Positions 4,795 through 12,126 of a DNA stretch of 12,218 bases are shown here, piece after piece. The stretch spans positions 1 to 12,218 of the forward strand of contig JAZSMU010000110.1 of NCBI GenBank assembly GCA_045536045.1. The letters are read 5' to 3'. A program made the position numbers and the translations under genes. Numbering within the stretch: the first letter of the stretch is position 1; each line of letters starts with the position of its first letter. The notes under the pieces are model-generated. The model worked only from the letters and a program-made list of their open reading frames with translations. It was not told where the DNA came from and ran no database searches. The stretch comes from RGIG1918 sp045536045 (GTDB taxonomy: Bacteria > Cyanobacteriota > Vampirovibrionia > Gastranaerophilales > Gastranaerophilaceae).

Positions 4795-5870
4795 TGGTTG
4801 AACGTGATAATTTACATTTTAATTTCAGAACAATAGATGGATATAATAAGCCAATCAATATTGTTATTTCAGCACGTGAAGCTGCAAAGTCAACTTCTTT
4901 TAATTTAGATAAATCATATTACAAATGGAAAAAAGATGGCCAGACAACACTTTATCTGGTTAGGCAAGTTGTTGAAATCAATGAAGCACTTATCACTTCC
5001 ATTGAAGAAAATATCATCAACAAGTTCACTGATGACAATGTGAAATTTGAATTTTCCAAAGCTGCTTTTCGTGATGGTGTTGTTGACATTAGGATTAAAG
5101 GAAAGTTATATATGCGTATTCTCGCAATATCTATTCCATTAAGAAGAATAAAGCAATCATTATTAAAAGATGTTGGTGTCATTGTCTTTGATGAATTTAT
5201 TATCAATCAACGCACTGGTGAAAAATATTTAAAGAATGAATCATTCAAGATTTCTGAAATTTACAGCACATATAAACGTGAACGAAAAGACCATTCACAA
5301 CCATTGAAGATGTATTTTTTAGGCAATCCATATTCTTTATTCAATCCAGTTTTTATGTGGTTAGATGTTGACATTAGCAAATTGAAATTTGGTCAATGCC
5401 TTGTTGGTGATAATTATGTCATTCAATGGTATGCCTTATCAGAAGGATTAAAAGCCAAAATATTAGCTGACAATCCACTTTATCAATTTGATGAATTTTA
5501 CAAATCATATGCTTTTGATGGCCAGCCAGTTCTGGATAAAAATATCAAGCTACTTCCACAAATACCAATTAGATATAATTTGCGTTTTATCTTTAGGATT
5601 GATGGAAGATACATTGCTGTTTTCCAGAATAATTATTGGGAAGATGGTGCAGACCTTTATTATTGTCAATTTATTTCTGAACGTGAGATTTCAAAAAGAA
5701 AGACAGCATATTGTTTTGACTTTGGTGAGTTAGTCAATCATTGTGCTTTAATATCAAAAGATGATATTTCTAAATTTAATAAATTTAAGATAGCAATGCG
5801 AAAAAGACAAGTTGCTTTTCAATCAATAGATTGTTATTATCTTGTTGAGGAAATTTATTACAACTTATGA
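4794..5870 (+). CDS. DNA packaging ATPase (phi29 gp16-like)
   Basis: Motor ATPase that pumps genomic DNA into the prohead through the portal, in phi29 as a ring tethered by pRNA. The 358-aa protein (phi29 gp16 is 332) has a P-loop-like segment VISAREAAKST (24-34, K32 S33), a Walker B VIVFDEF (129-135), a Lys/Arg-rich KRER (161-164) just before the next strand, where gp16 has its arginine-finger region, and FLGNPYSLFNP (175-185), matching the gp16 strand before NP. The P-loop is degenerate: the three glycines of GARGIGKS are Ser, Glu and Ala, while Arg, Lys and Ser remain. The start is forced by the upstream -10 box; there is no Shine-Dalgarno. It heads the late operon instead of ending it as in phi29, and its stop overlaps the knob gene start (ATGA). 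Confidence 0.9.
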   Translation: MVERDNLHFNFRTIDGYNKPINIVISAREAAKSTSFNLDKSYYKWKKDGQTTLYLVRQVVEINEALITSIEENIINKFTDDNVKFEFSKAAFRDGVVDIRIKGKLYMRILAISIPLRRIKQSLLKDVGVIVFDEFIINQRTGEKYLKNESFKISEIYSTYKRERKDHSQPLKMYFLGNPYSLFNPVFMWLDVDISKLKFGQCLVGDNYVIQWYALSEGLKAKILADNPLYQFDEFYKSYAFDGQPVLDKNIKLLPQIPIRYNLRFIFRIDGRYIAVFQNNYWEDGADLYYCQFISEREISKRKTAYCFDFGELVNHCALISKDDISKFNKFKIAMRKRQVAFQSIDCYYLVEEIYYNL

Positions 5871-8737
5871 GCGATATATTGACAAGCAAATTAACTTTAA
5901 TTAAAAATTCTCCATTATTGCCAGAACGCAATTTTCATGTTCCATCTTTATCTGATGCAGAAGATTCTAATTATGGAAGTTCTTCACAAACAATAAGTAG
6001 ATTTCAATATGTGAAACACGCATTAGATTTGACAATAAAAATAGATGAAGATGATTATGGATTAGAATTTGAATTATCAGAAAATTACAACTATGTGATT
6101 ATTCAGCATCAAAATGATGGTTTTGATTATGGTCAACCAGTTGGATATTTCATAACCAATAAAAGATGGTTATCCAATCGCACCATTGAATTAACACTTC
6201 ATTGTGATGTTATTAATTCATTTATTGATAGATGCGAATTGTCACCAAAGACAAGAATTCTAAGACAACATAAAGATAGATTTACTATTCCAGAATATTC
6301 ACTTCATGACCATATTGAAGATATTTTTTCAGTTGCACAATATCTTGGCAATGATGGTTATGCGTTCGTGTGGTCTGGTGAGTCTGGTTCACCACTATTT
6401 CAAGATATAGAAGAAGTAGCATTATTTGATATAACCAAACAAGCACCATATTGCCATAATGAAGATGATAAAATTTTTTATGCAGATATTGAATTATCTG
6501 TAAATGAATTCTTATATTGTAGATATTACTTTGCTGATAATGATGGAAACATTATTTCTCAAATAGGCGAATTACAAGCTTTATCAGAATTGAAATGTAG
6601 AATTGGTTATCATTCTGTAAATGGATACCCATATTCTGTTAGAATTTATCAATATGATTCTGCTCTTACTAATGAAATACGTGTTCCATCAAATGCAAAA
6701 TATATTGTGATGAGAATGTCAAAAGTTGACTCAACAGATGTTGGTGATTGTTTAGCAATTGCTGAAATTTATCGTTTTTATGAAGATTACAGCGAAGAAC
6801 AAGAAGATGAATTAGTGGCCAGTTATCATATTTCAATTTTTGACAAAACAGCTGACTTCGTTGAAGGTAGTATTCCAGTTGGTGCATATGCCACTATTAA
6901 AATTGACCAATATTCTGAAGGCATTACACCAATGCTTTTTGGAAGGTGGGAAAGATATATTGAAGAAGATGACAAGATGATTAGAAAAGATTGGTATCTT
7001 ATTTATACAAATCAAAATAATGATATAGCATCTTTAGATAATCCAGTTGATGTTTTTCTTGTTCCTTCTGGTCAAGCAAAAATTAAAGCCATTTCAACCT
7101 ATACAGGAACATTCGCAGGTGTAGGCATTATTCAAGAATTATGCAATGTTAGTGGTGTGACACCATTAAATTTCTATGAATTTGACACTAATGTCTATTT
7201 CTACTTTACTGCACAAAACAATCCAAACGGAACAATCCAAATAAGTGGAAGTCAAATTGATGAACAAGCATCAGATGTTGATGTCACATTAAATGATTAC
7301 AATATGGTTATAATCGGATTAGGAAGTAGGGATTGGCCAATTGTGGTCAATGTAATTAATAAATATGGCGAAATTGTTGGACATCATGATTATGCAAGTG
7401 ATGCTTCTCTTACATTTACTACTTGCAAATATCCAACTATGAAGGAAACAAACGTTGCTGGAATTGTTTTAAGTTCAAGCAATGCTTCTAATTTGCCTTC
7501 ATACAATTTATTTGGTGTTGGCACTGGAACACAATCAATTCTTTACGGAATTGATGACATAAACAGAACAGATGCAAAATTAATTAAAATTATCAAACTT
7601 CCATATTGTCCAGCACGTGTTTGGACAAATGCTGATGGCACAATGGGTTATGATTCAACAACATGGTCATTTGATAGTGTCAATCATGTCTTAAAATTAT
7701 TAAAATATAACACCTCGTTGACACGTTATCTTGTTTTTAATGATAATGTTGAAACCAATGGAATCAATCCATATTATCCATTAGTTCAACAATATTCTAT
7801 TAGGCATATTGTTGATAGCAAATATACTTCAAAAAGTGATTCATACGAACCAAAACTTTATCATTCTGATTATTATCAGCCAAAAGTGATTTATGATTCC
7901 TTTAGCTTTACTTTCCAATTAGAATTAATTAACTATGCTGATAATCTTCATCACTTTGTGATTAAATATGATGTTTCAAATACTTGCAATTCAAGATTCA
8001 TGTTTACATTTGAAAATTACACCACAGCATTTTGGGATTTGCATGATTACAACAACATAATGATTGTTTCCAGAAATAATGAAATCGCTATATTCAATCA
8101 GCAATATCTTAATTATCTTCGCACTGGATACAACTATGACAGAAAAGCAAATGAATTACTTTATGAACAAGCTGGCATTAATGAAATTGGAAAAGTCATT
8201 AATGGTGTAGTGAACGCAACGCCATCACGTGTTAACAAATCATCAATGTCAGATATAATTGGAATTGGAAAGCAAAGTGTTGGATTAGGATTAGGAATTG
8301 CATTAGACAATTACAACATTGCTTTAGATTTCTCAATGCGTGAAATGCAAATTGCAGCTAAACGCACACAACTGATGAATCAAGCAACTGGTGTTATTGA
8401 TGCAAATGATGTTGATTTAATGTCTGTTTACACTAATAACAGATTGAAATATAAACTTTATCAAGTCAGTGAGAAGATGAAAAAAGTATTATTTGACTTA
8501 TTCTATTACAATGGATATGTTGCAGAAGTTGATGGTATTCCAGACACTACTTCAAGAATCAGATTCAACTTCGTTCAAGCTGAAATTGTTTTAAAGAAAG
8601 TTCCAAATTTGCCAACAAATATTGTCAATGAAATTAAAGACAAATATGCTGAAGGCATCACATTTATGCACAAATTTGAAGGTGAATTTGACTGGAATCA
8701 AGAATCCGAAAATTGGGAATCTAAATTCTTTGATTAA
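5867..8737 (+). CDS. Tail knob / distal tube protein (phi29 gp9-like), enlarged
   Basis: Forms the tip of the short tail tube and takes part in genome ejection through the cell envelope. Recognised by the N-terminal part (1-130), with GYFITNKRWLSNRTIELTLHCDV (93-114, the strand pattern leading to D-V-I-x-S/T-F/Y of gp9 proteins), and by the C-terminal part (about 850-956), with YNGYV, RIRFNFVQAE and EGITFMHKF. A Gly-rich hydrophobic stretch (about 795-812, GIGKQSVGLGLGIAL) precedes it, where gp9 has its membrane-active loop region. At 956 aa it is about 350 aa longer than phi29 gp9 (599 aa); the extra sequence is in the middle, strand-rich and acidic, and may add receptor-binding or enzymatic domains I cannot name. 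Start ATG overlaps the ATPase stop; the only GAGG is 16 nt away, so coupling is likely. No frameshift is visible over its length. Confidence 0.85.
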   Translation: MSDILTSKLTLIKNSPLLPERNFHVPSLSDAEDSNYGSSSQTISRFQYVKHALDLTIKIDEDDYGLEFELSENYNYVIIQHQNDGFDYGQPVGYFITNKRWLSNRTIELTLHCDVINSFIDRCELSPKTRILRQHKDRFTIPEYSLHDHIEDIFSVAQYLGNDGYAFVWSGESGSPLFQDIEEVALFDITKQAPYCHNEDDKIFYADIELSVNEFLYCRYYFADNDGNIISQIGELQALSELKCRIGYHSVNGYPYSVRIYQYDSALTNEIRVPSNAKYIVMRMSKVDSTDVGDCLAIAEIYRFYEDYSEEQEDELVASYHISIFDKTADFVEGSIPVGAYATIKIDQYSEGITPMLFGRWERYIEEDDKMIRKDWYLIYTNQNNDIASLDNPVDVFLVPSGQAKIKAISTYTGTFAGVGIIQELCNVSGVTPLNFYEFDTNVYFYFTAQNNPNGTIQISGSQIDEQASDVDVTLNDYNMVIIGLGSRDWPIVVNVINKYGEIVGHHDYASDASLTFTTCKYPTMKETNVAGIVLSSSNASNLPSYNLFGVGTGTQSILYGIDDINRTDAKLIKIIKLPYCPARVWTNADGTMGYDSTTWSFDSVNHVLKLLKYNTSLTRYLVFNDNVETNGINPYYPLVQQYSIRHIVDSKYTSKSDSYEPKLYHSDYYQPKVIYDSFSFTFQLELINYADNLHHFVIKYDVSNTCNSRFMFTFENYTTAFWDLHDYNNIMIVSRNNEIAIFNQQYLNYLRTGYNYDRKANELLYEQAGINEIGKVINGVVNATPSRVNKSSMSDIIGIGKQSVGLGLGIALDNYNIALDFSMREMQIAAKRTQLMNQATGVIDANDVDLMSVYTNNRLKYKLYQVSEKMKKVLFDLFYYNGYVAEVDGIPDTTSRIRFNFVQAEIVLKKVPNLPTNIVNEIKDKYAEGITFMHKFEGEFDWNQESENWESKFFD

Positions 8738-8750
8738 AGGGGGATACATT

Positions 8751-9707
8751 ATGAAGAAAAGTTATAATTTAATTACAACTAAAAGTTCTGGTGTCTTTAA
8801 TAGAAAAGGAATATTTGACATGTATATGGCCAAATATTTCAATCTATTTATGGGTGCTTACAAGATTAAGAACGTGACCGAAAATCAGCAAGATTTCATT
8901 CTTCGCAGATTCTGGTCTATGGGTAAACTTGCAGCTTTTATCGTTGAAGGAACAAAGCCAGTTGAATCAGATAAAGAATTGGCATCAGTTAACAATTATC
9001 CAGATGGAATGATTGCTTTTACTGATTTCGCACCATGCAGATTTGATATTTATGATTGGCCAATTGCAGTCAATTTAGTTCGTTCACGTGGTGCAACATT
9101 TATTCCATCAGCACCACAAAACGTTAACATTGATGTTGTTATTGGTTATTGTCAAAAGAATAAAATGGCAGTTAGGCCATTTGTTGAATTCTATGTTTCA
9201 AAAATCACTGACATTGAAATGACAATCAGACAACAACTTCGTTCACATAAAGTTCCCTGGCTTATTGGTGTCACACCAGAAAATGAAGAAAAGATGAAAA
9301 AGTTCTGGGATAAAATCAATTCAGATGATGATGCTATTTTCTTAAATGCTGATGATATGAATGATTTGAAAGTTCTTCTTTCTGGAAATGGTTCATATAT
9401 CGTTGATAAACTCTATCAACAAAAACAAGCATACGAAAACGAATTATTGACTTATCTTGGCATTGACAATCTTGGCACAATGCAAAAGAAAGAACATTTG
9501 CAATTAGATGAAGCAAATTCTAATAATGAATTAATTAATGACTTTGGTGATTGTTTCTTAAATCCAATGAAAGATTTCTGTGAACGCATCAAAGAATATC
9601 TTGGTTATGACATTGACATTGAACCAGTTGCAAGACCAGTTCAATCCGAACATTCAGACAACGAAAATGAAAATGGGGGTGGTGAAAATGATGATATCAA
9701 TGATTAA
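8751..9707 (+). CDS. Upper collar / portal connector protein (phi29 gp10-like)
   Basis: Dodecameric portal at the unique capsid vertex: the channel for DNA and the docking site of pRNA and ATPase in phi29. The 318-aa protein (phi29 gp10 is 309) shows the gp10 pattern: an aromatic N-terminal region (DMYMAKYFNLFMGAYK), FVEFYVSKITDIEMTIRQQL (about 143-162), and the long helix region with QAYENELLTYLGIDNLG, KKEHLQLDEANSNN and a final FLNPMKDFCERIKEYLG. The C-terminus (about 293-318) is acidic and Asn/Gly-rich. I chose the ATG at 8751 because AAAGGGGG lies about 7 nt upstream; earlier in-frame ATGs lie inside the knob gene. It overlaps the lower collar gene by 20 nt. Confidence 0.93.
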   Translation: MKKSYNLITTKSSGVFNRKGIFDMYMAKYFNLFMGAYKIKNVTENQQDFILRRFWSMGKLAAFIVEGTKPVESDKELASVNNYPDGMIAFTDFAPCRFDIYDWPIAVNLVRSRGATFIPSAPQNVNIDVVIGYCQKNKMAVRPFVEFYVSKITDIEMTIRQQLRSHKVPWLIGVTPENEEKMKKFWDKINSDDDAIFLNADDMNDLKVLLSGNGSYIVDKLYQQKQAYENELLTYLGIDNLGTMQKKEHLQLDEANSNNELINDFGDCFLNPMKDFCERIKEYLGYDIDIEPVARPVQSEHSDNENENGGGENDDIND

Positions 9708-10356
9708 GAAAGAAATATGGGCAACATTTGGTGACATTTTTTCTTGGCCATATGCTCACATTCATGGTGTTTATGATAGCCCACTTTATCCATATGAAGA
9801 AGTTCCAGTTGATTCCGACACATTAGATTCTGTTATGCAAGAATTTTTAGATGTCTGTAAATCACAATGGAATAGTTCTTATGGTGCTAAACTTCTTGGA
9901 AGATTATACGCAAGATATTGGCAACAATACGTTTGCATAATTCATTATCCAAAAATATCAGATGCACCATCACAAGATGACTACAATAATGACTGGCAAA
10001 TTGCTGTTAACCATTTTGTCTATAAAATAACAAATATCTTCATGATGACCAAAGACAGATATATCACTTTATTAAATATTTATAAAGATGAATTAGATAA
10101 TCTGTTAGAAGGTGTCAAGACCACTACACATGGCACGGGCCAATTCAATGACACACCACAAAACGTTCAAAACGTAGCCGAAGCATTTGGTGATGGTTCT
10201 CACGTTTCCAATATTACTAAATCAGATGCAGAAGCTGTTTCTGATGTTGACACAAAAATCAATCGTATTGATGAAATTCAAAAGAAAGTCAGAAATATCT
10301 GGAAAGATTGGATTGATGAATTCAAGCCATTATTTATTGCAAGGGGGAACATTTAA
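9688..10356 (+). CDS. Lower collar / tail tube protein (phi29 gp11-like)
   Basis: Connects the portal to the tail knob and forms the upper tail tube. The 222-aa protein (phi29 gp11 is 293) has an N-terminal aromatic region (IWATFGDIFSWPYAHI), a central helical part, the FNDTPQN motif typical of gp11-like proteins (about 152-158), a Ser/Thr/Asp-rich linker and a C-terminal helix (RIDEIQKKVRNIWKDWIDEFKPLF, about 192-215). Start: ATG at 9688 with GGGGGTGG 5 nt upstream; the adjacent ATG at 9691 (8-nt spacing) is equally possible, and one at 9700 less so. Order knob, portal, lower collar matches phi29 genes 9-10-11, which supports the call. Confidence 0.86.
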   Translation: MMISMIKKEIWATFGDIFSWPYAHIHGVYDSPLYPYEEVPVDSDTLDSVMQEFLDVCKSQWNSSYGAKLLGRLYARYWQQYVCIIHYPKISDAPSQDDYNNDWQIAVNHFVYKITNIFMMTKDRYITLLNIYKDELDNLLEGVKTTTHGTGQFNDTPQNVQNVAEAFGDGSHVSNITKSDAEAVSDVDTKINRIDEIQKKVRNIWKDWIDEFKPLFIARGNI

Positions 10357-10358
10357 TT

Positions 10359-10667
10359 ATGGAAGATAAACATGGATTAAATTATTTATCTGATGTTGTT
10401 GCAATTGTGATGACTGCTGTTCAAGAAAATCCAGTATTGCAAGTTATTTCTTTTGTATTAACTTTGGTTGCCACTGTCTTTTCCATTACGATTACACTTT
10501 TAAAATTCATTTCTTGGTGGCGTAATGCGAAAGCAGATGGTAAAATTACTGATGAAGAATTAAAAGATGCACAACGCATCTTGGAAGATGGCAAAAACCA
10601 TCTTAATAAAAAGGGGGATAAAGAAAATGTTCAAAGACAACATGAACAAAGTGATGAAGGAAATTGA
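10359..10667 (+). CDS. Small membrane protein, possible holin
   Basis: 102 aa with one clear hydrophobic segment (about 26-54, VLQVISFVLTLVATVFSITITLL) followed by FISWWRNAKADGKITDEELKDAQ and a highly charged C-terminus. A membrane anchor, then a Trp-flanked border and a DGKIT-E-E segment, is common in small phage holins, so a role in lysis timing is possible. No endolysin is in the window to confirm it, and a membrane-associated virion or assembly protein fits as well. Start: ATG at 10359, with AAGGGGG about 11 nt upstream. Its last 41 nt overlap the scaffold gene in another frame, an unusually long overlap for this compact operon. Confidence 0.5.
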   Translation: MEDKHGLNYLSDVVAIVMTAVQENPVLQVISFVLTLVATVFSITITLLKFISWWRNAKADGKITDEELKDAQRILEDGKNHLNKKGDKENVQRQHEQSDEGN

Positions 10668-10908
10668 TGACCTTATCACAAAAGACACACCAGATGAACA
10701 AGTTCAAAAGTATGTTGATTTGAAAAAGTCAATTGAAGAATTAGGTTCAGACCATCAGAAAACACTTGATGACTATGGTGCATTAAAAGACAGATACATT
10801 GAAGCTGTCAAAAATTATGGAACATCTAAAGAACCGATTGATGACCATAAAGCTGGTAAAACATTAGAAGAAATTGGTGCAGAATTATTTCAAAATAAGG
10901 GGAAATAA
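10627..10908 (+). CDS. Scaffolding protein (phi29 gp7-like)
   Basis: Predicted internal scaffold for prohead assembly, released before or during packaging. The 93-aa product (phi29 gp7 is 98 aa) is acidic and nearly all helical, with coiled-coil heptads (about 10-60: VMKEIDDLITK, YVDLKKSIEELG, LDDYGALKDRYIEAVKNYG) and a short basic/Gly end. Assignment rests on size, helicity and position immediately before the capsid gene, as phi29 7-8. Start: ATG at 10627 with AAGGGGG 9 nt upstream; earlier in-frame ATGs lie inside the membrane-protein gene. Two bases separate its stop from the capsid ATG. Confidence 0.75.
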   Translation: MFKDNMNKVMKEIDDLITKDTPDEQVQKYVDLKKSIEELGSDHQKTLDDYGALKDRYIEAVKNYGTSKEPIDDHKAGKTLEEIGAELFQNKGK

Positions 10909-10910
10909 TT

Positions 10911-12038
10911 ATGAAATTATCATTAGTTGAATTAAAATCAGCTGTTGCATCATACGTTGATGCAAACAAAATCAGTGTTGAAAGTTATTCTATCACACGT
11001 GATAACGTGGTTGGCCTTGTTGATAAGATTGCCAAAATTTTCACTCTTGACACAAGTTATGTTGATAAACTTTCCATCTTTGATGGTGAAGATTTCAGCT
11101 TTGCGAAAGACATTGAAGAATGGCAACAAGACCTTATCATGCCATCTGATTATAGTGCAGATGGTTCTGATGCGTTAAGTCCATCTTATCCAACATATAG
11201 ACCACCATTCTATTCAAAAACTTTAGGAAAGAAAGTTTTCAAAACTTCCATTCCAAACAATAACGTTGAACGTGCAGTTCACTTTATTGAACAATTTAAT
11301 AGCATTATTTCAATGCAATCCAAACGTTTATTTGATTCAGAAGCATTATGGCGTTATGAACAAAAACGTGAAATTCTTGCTACCATGATTGCTGAAGTTG
11401 GTAATGCTTATGGCACAACCAAAACATTCACTGCTAACACCAAATATGATGTCGGTGAATATTTAAGAAGTGCTGCAAGTGGTGCTGGTGCGAAAGTATT
11501 TGGTATCGTTGTAAAGCCAATCGCAGTAGCTACTGCTTTAGCTAACTGGGCAGCTGCAGTTTCTGGTGGTTATGTCATTGTTTATGATTTAGTTTCTGAA
11601 TTAGCAGTTCCAACTGACACTTCATCTTCCGAAGCATTCATCAAACAATTAAAGAAAGATGTTGAAGTTGCTTCAGATGTTTCCGAAGGCCATTCACTTT
11701 CTGGAAATACTCTTGGTGCTTCCGAAAGACTCGTTCTTTTAGTGAAACAAGGTGTTATGCCAACGTTAGATGTTGATGCTCTTGCTGGTGCATTCCATCT
11801 TGACATGGTTGCTATTCCAGCCGAAGTCCATGTCATTAAAGACTTTGGTTCTGACAACTCTGGTGTCTATGCAATGCTTATTGATTCAAGAAGTGTTCGT
11901 TTACACAATTCATATCGTGCTGTTCGTGAAAACATGAATGGTGCTGGTGATTTCTTGAATTTATTCTTACACACTGAAAACACTGCTCACTACAGCAGAA
12001 ACACATTTGTTAAAATCTACAGACCAGCTTCTGTATGA
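10911..12038 (+). CDS. Major capsid protein (phi29 gp8-like, HK97 fold)
   Basis: Shell protein of the virion. 375 aa (phi29 gp8 is 448, which includes an added immunoglobulin-like domain; the shorter length suggests that domain is absent). The N-terminal region is helical, the middle has an Ala/Gly-rich segment (SAASGAGAKVFGIVVKPIAVATALANWAAA, about 186-215) likely to be the long helix and A-domain core, and the C-terminus (YAMLIDSRSVRLHNSYRAVRENMN..NLFLHTENTAHYSRNTFVKI) has the strand and loop pattern of HK97-type capsid proteins. Start: ATG with AAGGGG about 10 nt upstream, right after the scaffold gene. Base use is slightly less AT-biased than the knob gene, as expected for a highly expressed gene. 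Confidence 0.92.
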   Translation: MKLSLVELKSAVASYVDANKISVESYSITRDNVVGLVDKIAKIFTLDTSYVDKLSIFDGEDFSFAKDIEEWQQDLIMPSDYSADGSDALSPSYPTYRPPFYSKTLGKKVFKTSIPNNNVERAVHFIEQFNSIISMQSKRLFDSEALWRYEQKREILATMIAEVGNAYGTTKTFTANTKYDVGEYLRSAASGAGAKVFGIVVKPIAVATALANWAAAVSGGYVIVYDLVSELAVPTDTSSSEAFIKQLKKDVEVASDVSEGHSLSGNTLGASERLVLLVKQGVMPTLDVDALAGAFHLDMVAIPAEVHVIKDFGSDNSGVYAMLIDSRSVRLHNSYRAVRENMNGAGDFLNLFLHTENTAHYSRNTFVKIYRPASV

Positions 12039-12044
12039 TTGATT

Positions 12045-12059
12045 CTTTGTCCACCAAAG
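12045..12059 (+). other. Small hairpin after the capsid gene
   Basis: CTTTG (12045-12049) pairs with CAAAG (12055-12059) around TCCAC. No U-run follows, so it is not an intrinsic terminator. It directly precedes the pseudoknot candidate and may be its upstream stem. Confidence 0.4.
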
Positions 12060-12097
12060 CACGTTTCTATAGCTTCTCACGTGTAAAATAAAGAAGC
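12059..12097 (+). ncRNA. Candidate H-type pseudoknot in the capsid/next-gene interval
   Basis: Stem 1 is GCACGU (12059-12064) with ACGUGU (12079-12084), six pairs including one G-U. Stem 2 is GCUUCU (12072-12077) with AGAAGC (12092-12097), six pairs. The strands interleave (S1 5', S2 5', S1 3', S2 3') with loops of 7, 1 and 7 nt, the last being AAAAUAA. These proportions and an A-rich last loop are typical of H-type pseudoknots. It lies 21 nt after the capsid stop and 30 nt before the next ATG, and could set the expression ratio or act as a transcript-processing or regulatory element. Confidence 0.5.
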
Positions 12098-12126
12098 ACA
12101 CCATTTTATTAAAGGGGGAAACAATT

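Noticed and set aside
6669..6887. Minus-strand frames inside the knob gene.
   Set aside because: Antisense shadows of a long AT-rich gene, with no start signals or recognisable protein features.
12079..12126. AATAAA paired with TTTATT, and the ACACCA stretch, as an intrinsic terminator or tRNA-like end.
   Set aside because: The stem is A-U only with no adjacent U-run, and no tRNA arms can be drawn upstream. The pseudoknot pairing uses stronger stems.
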